NCBI GenBank assembly: GCA_032622095.1
Contig: CP136069.1
Coordinates: 199,365,239 to 199,429,238 of the forward strand
Source of the DNA: Siphonodentalium dalli
Lineage: Eukaryota > Mollusca > Scaphopoda > Gadilida > Siphonodentaliidae
Length of the DNA stretch: 64,000 nt
Direction of reading: 5' to 3'
Shown: one piece after another, positions 24,383-36,294 of the stretch
Position numbering within the stretch: position 1 is the first letter of the stretch
Layout of the letters: the number at the start of each line of letters is the position of its first letter
The notes under the pieces: model-generated
The model's database searches: none
Seen by the model: the letters and a program-made list of their open reading frames with translations, nothing else
Told to the model about the DNA's origin: nothing
Translations under genes and position numbers: made by a program

Positions 24383-25178
24383 AATAAACGGCGGTTTCAA
24401 TGTGGTCATGGGATTTTGACCGCGAGAAAAAATCAGCAAACTGCGAAGGGGTTCATGCGGAGTTTGCTGATTTTTTATCGCGGTCAAAACCCATGACCAC
24501 GTTGAATCCGCCGTTTATTATTTATATTTATATACTTAAATTCATTATGAACTAGGATTGTCTGTCTATTTATTCATCTATTTAAATGAACGCATGGAGT
24601 TCAGTTCAGAAAGTGCGAATCCTCGTTTTTTGGAAAACCAAACATTTTGAGAATCCGTTCTTGAAGAACGGGAAAAAAACGCAATTTCACAGTTTAGTAT
24701 ACACATATGACAAACTGTATTGTTTAGCTAGTAACTAATGTAGACGTGTTGATTTCAAGAATGATAACTGAAACTAACAATTAAGTTTCGGCTGTGAATA
24801 AGAAATCGACAACAGGCCGTTCTACCATAATGATATATTTGTGAGGTTCGGGGGATATTTGTTGCGGTAATGAATATGATAAAACGTTATTAATTAGCGG
24901 GATTTTTGAACATCAACGCTCAGTAACACAGAGCAACAACACTGATTATAGACCGAAACAAATTTCTTGCCAAATCCGGACGTACTATATACTCAAGCAG
25001 TCGGTAATGTCCGACAATCCCCGGTGATTTCCGGGACCAATGTGTTCATAAACATATGAACGACATTGGAAGTGACGTCACGTTACGTTCATAGGTTTAT
25101 GAACGCATTGAATAAGGGGGCGTGTCTACCGTAACGCTATGGGGAAATCGGAAGAGATATCAGGTGTATGTAAATATA
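24382..25178 (-). repeat. Composite element unit, reverse copy (variant A)
   Basis: Inverted near-exact match to the forward unit at 22103-22902, with variant-A sequences GGTTCGGGGGATATTTGTTG and CATAAACATATGAACG. Confidence 0.92.
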
Positions 25179-25988
25179 TAAGAAATAAACGGCGGTTTCA
25201 ATGTTGTCATGGGATTTTGACCGCGAGAAAAAATCAGCAAACTGCATGAACCCCGAAGGGGTTCATGCGGATTTTGCTGATTTTTTATCGCGGTCAAATC
25301 CCATGACCACGTTGAATCCGCCATTTATTATTTATATTTATATACTTAAATTCATTATGAACTAGGATTGTCTGTCTTTCCCACTATTTATTCATCTATT
25401 TAAATGAACGCATGGAGTTCAGTTCAGAAAGTGCGAATCCTCGTTTTTTGGAAAACCAAACATTTTGAGAATCCGTTCTTGAAGAACGGAAAAAAACGCA
25501 ACTTCACAGTTTAGTATACACATATGACAAACTGTCTTGTTTAGCTAGTAACTAATGTAGACGTGTTGATTTCAAGAATGATAACTGAAACTAACAATTA
25601 AGTTTCGGCTGTGTATAAGAAATCGACAACCCGCCGTTCTACCATAATGATATATTTGTGAGGTTGGGGGAATATTTGTAGCGGTAAGGAAATGATAAGT
25701 AACGGGATTTTTGAACATCAACGTTCAGTAACACCGGGCAACAACACTGATTATAGACCAAAATAAATTTCTTGCCAAATTCGGACGTACTATATAGATA
25801 CTCAAGCAGTCGGCAATGTCCGACAATCCCCGGTCATTTCCGGGACCAATGTGTTCATAAACCTATGAACGACATTGGAAGTGACGTCACGTTACGTTCA
25901 TAGGTTTATGAACGCATTGAATAAGGGGGCGTGTCTACCGTAACGCTATGGGGAAATCGGAAGAGATATCAGGTGTATGTAAATATAA
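25179..25988 (-). repeat. Composite element unit, reverse copy (variant B)
   Basis: Second variant-B unit, almost identical to 23570-24382 but separated from it by a variant-A unit. Confidence 0.92.
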
Positions 25989-26014
25989 TCTCATGACCAC
26001 ATTGAAACCGCCGT

Positions 26015-26106
26015 TCATTTCTTATATGACCGGCAGAGTAATTAAACAAACTGTGTTATTCCCGAATCCGAAGAGATTCACGCACTTTGTTTAATTACTC
26101 TGCCGC
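26015..26106. repeat. Terminal hairpin of composite element, present at one end only
   Basis: GGCAGAGTAATTAAACAAACT and the inverse AGTTTGTTTAATTACTCTGCC-type arm flank a GAATCCGAAGAGATTC centre. The left end of the element has no equivalent. Confidence 0.8.
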
Positions 26107-26299
26107 TCATAACCCAATGACCCCAATGGATCTGCCAGTCATTTCTTATGATCATATACTAGTATATTCACTGGCATCGTTGCAAATAAAAGTGGACATT
26201 TCCTGAAATATCTCTATGATTTTTTCCCAGCGTCAACAGAGTTAATTCATATTTTAAAGTAATTGAGCCCAAAACGCAAATACGTATTCACGCATAAAC

Positions 26300-26640
26300 A
26301 TAAACAAACTGGCGTCAAAACAGCTGATTGCGAAATATCGACAACTGGAGTTGAAAATGCCCCCAATACATAACAAAAACACCATAGTCAGAAATGGTAA
26401 CGCGCTCAAGATCATATATTATATACCCATGATTGTAATTATAGAATATAAAATGTATTGGTTTCACGAATGACCAACTCATAGAATTAATCGCCTTGCA
26501 CTTCTTGGCATCAGAATAACAATTGAAATTGAAAATGAAATTCCCAACTACACCTTTTACCGGATTCGGCCTCCGGGTCGCAATTCGACTTTTAATCCGA
26601 CCAAAAATTCCCATTCTATAAATAAAACGCCCATGCGCCC
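26300..26640. repeat. Dispersed repeat (family of 28125-28280 and 29420-29640)
   Basis: ACCATAGTCAGAAATGGTAA, TTGGTTTCACGAATGACCAA and TTCCCATTCTATAAATAAA occur in order; partial copies at the other two sites. Confidence 0.75.
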
Positions 26641-26879
26641 ACTGTAATTAAGAAACAGCGAAACATTATACACCCGGGGCGCGGAACAACACGCGACGAC
26701 CGCGTGTTTTGGATTGAAGACGCGACTTCAGTTATTGCCCGATGAACGTCGGAAACGTTCGTGTAACCGTATCGCGATTTGTACTGATTCTTACGGAAGC
26801 TAATTGTTGAATGCAGAGGGCGTGTGATTATACACGTATATATGTTTCCCCAATTACTAGTATCCCATTCCAGTTATAA

Positions 26880-27000
26880 GTTACACCAACAATTACATTC
26901 AGTTGAGACTATCTAAAGTTATCATCCGGAAACCAAAAGCGAAAGGACAGACTGACAGCCGGGCGGACCCATAACACAAATACGTTTTTTACCCTGTGCC
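26880..27000. repeat. ACGG-tailed repeat fragment
   Basis: TTCAGTTGAGACTATCTAAA, then CAGACTGACAGCCGGGCGGA; same family as 30290-30720 and 50270-50520. Confidence 0.7.
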
Positions 27001-27245
27001 AATGCATTCTCTTATATATGCGAGTCGACCATAGGTCGCCTCGCATATATAAGAGAATGCATTGGCCTAACAATTTTTTATCATTTTTTTAAAATAAATG
27101 TTTCTTACAATTTTTAGGACATAAAATAAAAAACATCCATTACCCTGCAGGGAGCCCCACACATATATAGAAACATATAGAAGAGTGTCGTCTGCTCATG
27201 TTTGTCTGGGGCTCTGTATGGGTGAAATTATAAAATTGTTAAAGA
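26988..27245. mobile_element. Hairpin MITE, truncated copy
   Basis: One GCCAATGCATTCTCTTATAT hairpin (about 26998-27065) and the CCCTGCAGGGAGCCCCACAC and CTCATGTTTGTCTGGGGCTC core, in inverted orientation to 6594-7061. The other hairpin is missing. Confidence 0.88.
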
Positions 27246-28124
27246 ATACGCTTAAAAAGTAGCCCATATCCACCCTGATCGAATTACTAATTACAAAAGA
27301 CAAACATTTATATCGCCGGCTATGTATATTAATACGACACATTATAAAGGAATTTAATTAGATTAGGAAGGTGTGTTACCCGTTGGTTCAATATAATAAA
27401 TTTGTATATTATAGCGATGTTACATGTATATATATCTGATCATATGTCTTTTATATAGCACTGTTATGTTCTAGATGAACCATGCTGACCACATGTATAT
27501 ATGTAAATATTGTATACATATAATTAACTCCATACCTTTATTATTAAGGGAGTGAGAAATAAATGAATTATATTGGAATATTTGGGACTGACCATTACTT
27601 TGGAAAACAATAGTATGTAAACAATGTGTTCAATGACTATATGATGATTATTTCTCTCCCGTCTGACCCCATCCTACCTACTACATGTAATATCTATATA
27701 ATTTTTTCACGGTCACTGAAGCAAGTACATTTGAAGCAATGTGCACTCATACCGAGTCCGTGAATATATACATAGATCAGATATACCCATGTAAACAAAG
27801 AAGGATAATCCAAAAAGTTACACCACCAGAAGTTGCACCCTTTTGTGCTGGCATACCAGACACGCCAGGGACCAACCGAGAGGCAGACATCTTCTCCCTA
27901 AAACGTGTCACTGCTCCCTGATGAGAAATGACTTCTCCCTAAAAATTCTAGCATGCAGATGCAGTGTATTTGGAGTGTATATTTACAAATTATTATTGTG
28001 TACTTGAGTGATTTTAGCGGAGTTATAATTGAGCTCTTGTATTCATAATACCTTCCATGACTGGAGATTCATTGTAAGCCAGTGCATTTTCTTATATCTG
28101 CGAGGCTCCACACGAGACACTCGA
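27246..28124. other. No gene seen; hairpin-module remnant near 28060-28120
   Basis: CCAGTGCATTTTCTTATATCTGCGAGGCT is a diverged half of the MITE hairpin, preceded by CTTCCATGACTGGAG as at 40435. Confidence 0.5.
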
Positions 28125-28280
28125 ACACCGTATACAAGAAAACCATAGTCAGAAATGGTAACGCCACCAAGATCGTATTATTAGTCATAAATATAAATCA
28201 TAATATAAAATATATTGGTTACATGAATGGACCGCCTCAGAATTCCGTTAAGACAAGTAATTCTTCAAATTATTACAATG
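28125..28280. repeat. Dispersed repeat copy
   Basis: ACCATAGTCAGAAATGGTAA and CAGAATTCCGTTAA shared with 26300-26640 and 29420-29640. Confidence 0.75.
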
Positions 28281-28639
28281 AACTACGGCTTATAAATTAC
28301 TGCAGGTTTCTCATTCGCCACACCAGAATGCTTCTAAATGCGGATCAAAGCTAAGAGTGCATGGCACATGCAGCCATTGTTCATAGACATTTTACAGATA
28401 GCGAGAATGATGCATGCTGGGAACGAAAGTATCCACAGCAAAGCCATGTGCTTACGGAGGCATGCGTTTATTATAGGGGATTTATGGTGGGCCTGTAAAA
28501 CTAATTATAACTTTGTTATCTGTCATAGTTTATGCGTGAAATTTTAAACATATATACCATGGACATATACCCCTTCCAGAATGTTGAAAAACATTTTCAG
28601 TTGCTCATCGTATTTTTATAGACGAAATAGTCCGAAATT

Positions 28640-29365
28640 TCAGAAAATTGCGCTAACTGCTCAATGTTTTAATGTGTTACAAAACGTCTGATAAAAATAG
28701 TTCTATCGGGAATATTCACACCATTTTTTTTTCAGAGAACAAAGAGTAAACATAGTCCTATCGGGATATCGTAAAGGAGATTAATTAAAACCCTCAGACT
28801 GCCGAAACTGACGACATTAAATTCTCTTTTTCGTGTCCCACGGAAATGAAACGTGTCTGTCCATTGATCACGTTATTTATTTGACATAGTATTTTTTTTC
28901 TGTTGTATTTGAACACTTGTTGCACGTGCAGGCTGCACGATCATAATAACTTCAACCGATAAGCGCCGACTGATACCCGCGCAACAGTTTGTCTCAAATA
29001 AATTGTTATCAAAACGCAGGTTTATGGCCGCGGACATAAGCCGATTAAGTGTAATGTAATTTATCCATGAACTTGACTGAAAAATTGTGATTCTATCACC
29101 ATTAGCCACGAAAATGGGTCCTCTAAACAGGCAAGTTTGATTTTCGGGGGACACAAACAAGCGAATTTATTGTCGGCAGTTTCGGCAGTCTGAGGGATAA
29201 TTAATCCCGAATTAAACGGAACTACTTTACGATAGTCCGATAGGACTATGTTTACTCTATGCATGTTCTCTGAAAAAATTGTGTGAATATTCCAGATAGA
29301 ACTCTTTTTATCAGACGCTGTGTAACACCTTAAAACATTGAGCGTTATAGCGCAAACCGAAATGT
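28640..29365. mobile_element. Long inverted repeat, arms 28650-28825 and 29165-29360
   Basis: AAACATAGTCCTATCGGGAT against CGATAGTCCGATAGGACTATG, CTCAGACTGCCGAAACTG against CAGTTTCGGCAGTCTGAG, and CGTCTGATAAAAA against TTTTTATCAGACG. About 340 bp lies between the arms. Confidence 0.85.
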
Positions 29366-29419
29366 GTTGTCTTGCAAGATATCCCACCGCTTTAGCTAAA
29401 TTTACCTTCCTACAATATC

Positions 29420-29640
29420 CATAAAGAGGATCATATATTATATACCCACGGTTTTAATTATAGAATATAAAATATATTGGTTTCGCGAATGACCAACTCA
29501 GAATTCCGTTAAAATAACAATAACAACCAGCACCTATAACGAACCGTTTTACTGGACTTGGCCTACTGGTCGCGTAGTTCCGACTTTTAAATAAACGGAA
29601 TTTCCAACTCTATAAATAAATAAAAGCCCCACAATGCATT
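29420..29640. repeat. Dispersed repeat copy
   Basis: GATCATATATTATATACCCA, TTGGTTTCGCGAATGACCAA and CAACTCTATAAATAAATAAA match 26400-26640. Confidence 0.75.
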
Positions 29641-29761
29641 CGCCCTGTACAATCACCCAGTGAATTATCGATCGACCATGCGATATCAAAAAAACCAAAA
29701 GCTAGAAACACCACACTACGGTGGCGTAATAAGATAATGTATTGGCACAGCTAGGATGTTT

Positions 29762-30100
29762 AAAGGGGCTGTACACTAAATTCGGCCATCTCCTATATAC
29801 TAAACAGAACATAGCCAACCAATGAACGAATTTGAGCCATGTGTGAATGAAAAATACACTCATTTAATTTATAAACAATGTGAAACAACATGATAATTAT
29901 AATGAAAATGAGTTTATGGCCCGAGTCATTAAATTCCTTTTTATTATAATTACCATATTGTTTACATCGTTCATCGAGCACAGGAGTGTATTTAGCACTC
30001 ATCCATGGCTCAAATTCATTCATGTGTTGCATATATTCTGTTAAGTATAATAGGACATGGTCCCATAAATGTCCAGAATAAGTGTATAGTACCACTTTAA
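29762..30100. mobile_element. TTAA-ended fold-back MITE (family F1), copy 2
   Basis: TTTAAAGGGGCTGTACACTA at the left and TAGTACCACTTTAA at the right, mirrored halves around TTTATGGCCCGAGTCATTAA. Confidence 0.85.
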
Positions 30101-30289
30101 TGCTGCATAAGCGCAACTCTCCCGTCACAAAATTATATAACAATCCCATATTGAACCTCACATGGATCCAAGCAGACGAGTCATCTGCCTGGGCTCCACA
30201 AAGGGTTAATTATTGAATGTGACCCATTATGACTTCTCCCTAATGAGGTCACTCTCTAATAAAATGGTATGACTTCTCCCAATTTGAAA

Positions 30290-30720
30290 CCTCTAGGCTG
30301 GAACCTGCCCACGATGCTAACAATTTAAGAGCATCACTAGGGTGTGGCAATATACACCTGTCGTAATTCCAACAAAGTGCCACAACTCTCGTGAAAATTG
30401 GCGGCCGGAACCCAAATTTGAACCTAACCATTCCATTCAGTTGAGACTTACTAAAGTTATCATACAATAACAAATTAAGTGTAAATTCTAACAATAAGGG
30501 CCATAACTCACGTGAAAAAAATTGGCAGGCGGAACCCAAATTCGAACTTGATCTGTTTTTTTTTTGGTGCTAGTAAACTCACATACCAAATTCCATTCCA
30601 TGCAGTTGAGACTAAATTGAGACTAAGTTGATATCTATAATTATCAACCGGAAACCAAAAAGCAAACGGATGGATGGACGGACCGACCAATAACATAATA
30701 CGTCCCGTTTTTTTAAAACA
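30290..30720. repeat. ACGG-tailed dispersed repeat, two nested partial copies
   Basis: Two 'gccataactc(t)cgtgaaaa(tt)ggc(a)ggc(c/g)gaaccc' blocks near 30380 and 30500, then GGATGGACGGACCGACC. Confidence 0.75.
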
Positions 30721-31004
30721 GGCGTATAACTGAAACATGACCAAATATAAATTTAAAATAAACATAAAAGGATAACTCTAGAATGGAAAGTGGAAACATT
30801 TGCTCCTCATTTGAAAGTAGTCATGATGGTAAACCTCCACACCAGATTTCAACAAGATCCGATAACCCATGGCTGAGATATATGCCAGGATGGATGGAGA
30901 CAGAATGCTGATGGGCAGACAGACAAAGTAAATCCAGTCCCCCGCCCCCATTTTTCTTCAAGTGGTGGTCAAGCCGGATTATAGTGTCTGTCATTTGCAG
31001 AATG

Positions 31005-31620
31005 AGGTCCCCTGGAGGGTGAATTTATTGACGCTACCCCCATGGTGGGCTAGCATCACCAAATTCACCCTCTGGGGACCTCATTCTGCTATGGGAGACC
31101 CAGGATAAGGTTGAAGTTCCCCAGTTGAAGTTGGTGATGTTCACCCATTAGTCACCTCGATTCTGCATTTTATTTTCTACAAATTAGGTGATATAGAAAC
31201 TTCCCAAAAGGGGAAAAGGTAGCTAAAAATAATGTTAAATTGAGATTATGTATACGTCTCAGAAGATGAGGCTTAAGCAGAATGAGGTTCCCAGAGGGTG
31301 AATTTGGTGATGCTAGCCCACTGTGTGGGACGGTCTCACTATATTCGCCATCTGGGGACCTCATACTGCAAATTACAGGCACAATATAATCAGGTTTGGT
31401 GGGCCTGTCATTGGCAGAGTGAGGTCCCTAGAGGGTGAATTTTGTAATGCTATCCCGCATAGCGGCCTAGAATAACCTAATTCACCTCTTGATACCTCAC
31501 TCTGCATGGCCTCATCTGTCAAGTGAGACAAAGACCCAGATTGAAGTTCCCAAATGGTGAATATTGTGATGTACACCCATTGGGAACCTCAATTATGCAA
31601 TGCCAATTTAGGCATATTGA
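31005..31620. repeat. Cluster of three GAGGTCC palindromes
   Basis: Palindromes at about 31007-31088, 31274-31374 and 31414-31505, each with GCAGA(A/G)TGAGGTCC and GGACCTCA(T/C)(T/A)CTGC-type arms. A shared GATGCTAGCCCAC-type centre sits between, and CCATT(A/G)G(T/G)CACCTC-type spacers lie outside. Confidence 0.88.
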
Positions 31621-31924
31621 GAAACTAAACTAACAAGACAGTCAATGACTGTGGAGTCGCTCACCAGACTGTAAAGACTGGGACTCAGAAGACCATAAGA
31701 GTTAGTACTTGTCAAATTCACTTAAAAACAAGTAGGGCTAAAGAGGGACGTAGCCGAGAGGGTCTCTGTTGAGCAGTGAGGTGTCCACATTGAAATATGG
31801 TTCAGATCTCACCACCACACATAGTCCATAGTCTGCTCCCTCCCAACTGAAGCAAACACACTCCCCAAGTTCGTAAAATTCATTCGCACATGTTGGAATG
31901 TTACAACTGATACCTCAAGCTTTC

Positions 31925-33590
31925 CTAACTGTGGCAAAGTGACAACCAGACATTCCCCCTTTTTAATCGTGGACCCCATTCAAACAAATTTTTATCCCAA
32001 CTCTCCATAGGCCATATACACCAAATACCATTTATTGGTCGAACCCATTTTAACAAATCAGTAACCCAGTCCCAAGTAACACAAGGACTAGTTACTACAT
32101 ATACACTAAATAGGCCTGATGGTTCCTTCATTTTAAGAATTACTATGGGGGAAGAGTTATGTCCCTGGTCGCACCCCTATTTGACCTGGTGAACCCATTT
32201 CAACAAATCTGAATCCCAGTCACCCAAGGACTCTCTATACCAAAATGTATGCTAAATATACCAAATGGTTCTTGAGAAGATGTTTTAAGAATAACTAATG
32301 AGGGAAAGAATTATGTCCATAATCTGACCCTATTTGACCAATGATCCAATTCTGAATTAAATCTGAATCCTAGTCACCCATACTAAATACAAGTGCACCG
32401 CTGGGCGGAGGTAATGCCCCCGACTGTACAATCAGAGAAACTTTCTGGTTAAGCGCTATAAAAATGCCACATGTTGTTGAAAAAGGGTCATAACTCTCAC
32501 AAAAATTATCTGATTGAACCGAAATTTTACCTTTGTCCAAAAAGGGGCGTAACTCTGGAAAAAATGGGCGGACGAAACCACGGCTATGGGGAAATCTTGT
32601 CCCCCCGGCTGGTCTATTGGCATACCAAAGATCAACTGAATTGAATTAGCGAAACCTAAGTTATGAGTTGAAACGTTCGTATGCCACAGAAAACTGAATT
32701 TTCTAAGTCCAAAAAGGGGCGTAACTCTGGAAAAAATGGGCGGACGAAAAAGTTATGAGTTGAAACGTTCGTACGGACGGACGGACGGAAGGACAGACGG
32801 AGGGCTCCACTATATACCCCCAAATCTCCATCGGAGATCGGGGGCATAATAAGCTGAATAAGCCTGGTGGTTCTTGGTAGGAAGACATTTTAAGAATTAC
32901 AATGGATGGACAAGTTATGTCCCTGCCCTTATTTGACCAGGTGACCTCATTTTAACACATCTGTATCCCTGTCACACAAGGACCTTCCATACCAATTATA
33001 AGCTAAATAGCCCAGATGATTCTTGAGATGTTTTAAGAATTACTATGGATGGAAAGAGTTAGGTCCCTAGCTATGCCACGTTTTGACCATGTGACCCCCC
33101 CATTTGAACAGAACTGAATCCCAGCCACCTAGGAACTATCCACACAAAATATGTATCAATTCTTCATCTCAGGTAAGCTAAGAAAAAAAAAGTTTTTTGT
33201 TTTCAAATAAATTTTGTTTTTTTTAAATTGAACCCAGTGACCCCATTTGAAAAAATCTGAACCCCAGTCACACAAGGACCCTCCATACCAAATATAAGCT
33301 AAATTGGCCCAATGGTTCTTGAGAAGAAGTCATTCTAAGAATTACTATGGAGGAATAGAGTTATGGCCCTGCTTTCGCAACTATTTGACCCAGTGACCTC
33401 ATTTGAACAAATCTGAATCTGAGTCACCTAGGGAACATCCACACCAAATATGAACCCATTCAGTCTTATGGTTCCAAAGAAGATGTTTAAAGAATTTTTG
33501 ACGGGTGGACAGATGGATGGACGGATGTACGAGGAGTGATGACTATAGCACCACCGGAGACTTCGTCTCAGGTGAGCTAAAAAGAAATAG
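31925..33590. repeat. Degenerate tandem array of about 0.2-kb units with ACGG tail
   Basis: Units hold 'catttgaacaaatctgaatcc', 'agtcacccaaggac' and 'ttttaagaattactatggatgg' in order, seven or so times. The array ends TGGATGGACGGATGTACGAG and CTCAGGTGAGCTAAAA. Confidence 0.85.
32400..32860. repeat. ACGG-tailed repeat nested in the array
   Basis: AAAAAGGGGCGTAACTCTGG appears twice (about 32538, 32709), then (ACGG)n at 32773-32800 and ATCTCCATCGGAGATCGGGG, a terminal hairpin. It interrupts the 31925-33590 array. Confidence 0.82.
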
Positions 33591-33639
33591 AATCTATGTG
33601 AAGAAGTTTCTATAGAAATTTGATAATAAAGAAACTTTG

Positions 33640-34120
33640 CAGAGAAGATGAGGCCTAAGCAGAATGAGGTCCCCAGAGGGTGAATTTAGTGATGCTAGCC
33701 CAGGATATGCGGGGACCTCATTCTTGCAAACTGACAGGCACCTCATTCTCAGGCCTGCTTCCAAAATACGTTTTATCTCATAATTAGCCCCTAAATCAGC
33801 CTCATATTTTTAGTAAGACACACATGTATTATCGGCACGCGCAGTGATGTAAGAGCTTAGCATGTTATTATTATGTTAATTAGAATATAATTATGATATT
33901 CAATTTGAGTTGGGTTATTTATTTCCCACAGCAGATGAGGCCATGAAGAATGAGGTCCCCAGAGAATGAATATGGTGATGCTAGCCCAATGTGTAGGGTA
34001 CCATCACTAAATTCACCCTCTGGGGGGGGGGGGGGCCTCATTCTGCAAATGTCCAGCACCATATTTTGAGGCCAGTGCGGAGGAGCAGTCTCTCATCTTG
34101 TGTAATAGATTGTGTCATGA
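33640..34120. repeat. Two GAGGTCC palindrome copies
   Basis: Copies near 33659-33725 and 33945-34045; the second has a G14 run in its right arm. Confidence 0.82.
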
Positions 34121-34299
34121 ATTTCTACTCTGGCTACGTCCTATAAATCATGTTCTACCAGTTAACGATGTACAGTCACAGGTTACCCATGTTTCACCTC
34201 AATGAGTTTGGGATAAAGATCATAATCCACCAGTTCAAAACCTGAAGTTTTGATGGGGAATATTATAACATTGAAAAAATAATGCAGGTTCTATATCCC

Positions 34300-34510
34300 C
34301 CAAATTTGCAGAAGATAAAATGCATAATCGAGGTGACTAATAGGTGAGCATCACCAACTTCAACTGGGGAACTTCAATCTGATCCTAGGTCTCCCATAGC
34401 AGTTGAGGGCGAAGCAGAATGAGGTTCTCAGAGGGTGAATTTGGTTATGCTAGCCCATGTGGGATAGCTTCACTAAATTCACCCTCTGGGGACCTCATTC
34501 TGCAAATGAC
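34300..34510. repeat. GAGGTCC palindrome with its outer flank
   Basis: ATGCATAATCGAGGTGACTA, ACTTCAACTGGGGAACTTCA and TAGGTCTCCCATAGCAG lead into the palindrome (34414-34505). The same flank is at 62120-62200 and 59000-59050. Confidence 0.85.
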
Positions 34511-34564
34511 AAGACACACTATCTGCAGGAAAGAGTGCCTATTGTCATTGTGTTCTACTTCATC

Positions 34565-34992
34565 AAATCGTAAGTCGGGATTTTTTTTACCCTGTGCCAA
34601 TGCATTCTCTTATATATGCGAGTCGACCATAGGTCGCAGGTCGCCTCGCATATATAAGAGAATCCATTGGCCTAACAATTTTTTACAATTTTAATAATTT
34701 TTTCTTGTATTCTTTAACAATTTTATAATTTCACCCATACAGAGCCCCAGACAAACATGAGCAGACGACACTCTTCTATATGCTTCTATATATGTGGGGG
34801 GCTCCCTGCAGGGTAATGGATGTATTTATTTTATGTCCTAAAAATTGTAAGAAACATTTATTTTTAAAAAATGATAAAAAATTGTTAGGCCAATGCATTC
34901 TCTTATATATGCGAGGCGACCTATGGTCGACTCGCATATATAAGAGAATGCATTGGCACAGGGTAAAAAAAATCCCGACTTACGATTTGATG
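34565..34992. mobile_element. TA-type fold-back MITE, second full copy
   Basis: CATCAAATCGTAAGTCGGGA at the left is inverted at the right. Both hairpins (about 34597-34672, 34890-34957) and the GAGCCCCAGACAAACATGAG core are present. Confidence 0.9.
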
Positions 34993-34994
34993 TG

Positions 34995-35560
34995 TATGAG
35001 TCATCTCTAGTTGAGGATGAGAGAAATGTAGAGGTCTATGACAATTTTTAATTTCTCGTTAAACACAACACAAACAGTCTGGTGGTAAACATTTCATTTT
35101 AAACACACAGAAACAGATTGAATCCAAATGAAAAAACGGAATGACAGAATTTCAAGTCCATGATGAAATGACGTACACATTTTATATGAAACTTTATGAA
35201 CATGTAATTGATAATAGTAACACATTAGAGATACTGTGTCAACTTATAATTATAATTGATAGCACCGTTGTATATGAATTAAAAATTTAAAAAAAGTATG
35301 AAGCAGTGATTGAGTAATGAATGCAGTTTGAGAGTGTTTTATTCAGTGAAAATTTGTTGTGGCTGTTAGATTTTGGGTCATTTGGTGCCATAATGTTCGG
35401 CCAGTGCATTAACTTTTAATAAAACACGTTCACTGCCGAAAACCAATGGGTAATTCCATCCCGTATGCCAACATGGGATTTGATGTTTTGCCGATAGTAG
35501 ATGATATTTTACGTATGTATGAGTAATGGTTCGACCAATATAGGGTCATATGATGCTGAA
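34995..35560. other. No gene seen
   Basis: AT-rich, no recognised repeat. Confidence 0.5.
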
Positions 35561-35563
35561 ACA

Positions 35564-35908
35564 TGTTATAAGACTACTACGAGATAACTCGTAGTCGGCA
35601 CCTGGGACGGAATTTATTAGTGTTTCATCCCTGGTGCCAGCTACGAGTTATCTCGTAGGTAAATACAATTACGTTGTCAGTGTCTTAGATGACGAAGAGT
35701 GCTATACATGTACAAGCATATCGTATGTAAGACATGGTAAATGAATTTATATATGATAATTGGTACAGACTACGTCGAATAAGACGTCAAAAAACATAAT
35801 ATGTATTTACCTACGAGATAACTCGTAGCTGGCACCAGCGATGACCACTGGTGAGTTTCATCCCAGGTGCTGACTACGAGTTATCTCGTAGGAGCTTTAT
35901 AACACGTT
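35564..35908. mobile_element. Fold-back element with four 18-bp CTACGAG palindromes
   Basis: Arms of about 95 bp (TGTTATAAGACTACTACGAG at the left, inverse at the right). Palindromes CTACGAGATAACTCGTAG or CTACGAGTTATCTCGTAG lie at 35577, 35641, 35811 and 35874, symmetric in pairs. Confidence 0.85.
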
Positions 35909-36234
35909 TCATCTTTCATTTGACCGGGATTTGATCGACAAAAATTGTATAAAGCACGATAATTCCTTTATATATACACAATGTGTCCGGGAATGGTCTA
36001 GTTGCAGATGTATATCATGGTTCAGGGACGTACAGAAGAGGTCCTGGTGAATTGGAGTATCCTACCAATATTTCTATCTGGACCCCACCCCTTGTTCGGG
36101 CTGTGGGAATCGTTGTATCTCAAGCCATCGTAATTATACATATAAAATCGATCAATGGGATCGTTGGGCATGTATTGGCGCATAGACCAACATTGCTTGC
36201 GGTTTGTGTTATTATTTATGTGGTATGATCATTA

Positions 36235-36294
36235 CTACGAGTTAACTCGTACTAGCAGTCCCCATGGAACCGTTTACTACGAGTTAACTCGTAG
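36235..36294. repeat. Pair of CTACGAGTTAACTCGTAG palindromes
   Basis: Palindromes at 36235-36252 (last base changed) and 36277-36294 (perfect), both with GTTAAC centres and outside the fold-back element at 35564-35908. Confidence 0.95.

Larger units (their letters stand above)
22067..26146. mobile_element. 4,080-bp composite fold-back transposon
   Basis: The left terminus AGAAATGACTGGCAGATCCA, continuing through TTGGGGTCATTGGGTTAT, is inverted exactly at the right terminus (26109-26146). TA flanks both ends, as in Tc1/mariner-type insertion. Inside is a forward array of about 0.8-kb units followed by a reverse array, each unit holding a hairpin rich in AAAAATCAGCAAACT. No ORF above about 70 codons, so it cannot encode a transposase. 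Confidence 0.88.

Noticed and set aside
22067-26146. Assembly artefact of a folded read as an explanation for the large palindrome
   Set aside because: Not fully excluded, but halves are not exact mirrors: they differ in unit variants, an inserted segment and one unmatched terminal hairpin, so a simple chimeric read is unlikely.
29793-30161. 122-codon minus-strand ORF
   Set aside because: Made of the F1 fold-back MITE; similar ORFs appear in other copies.
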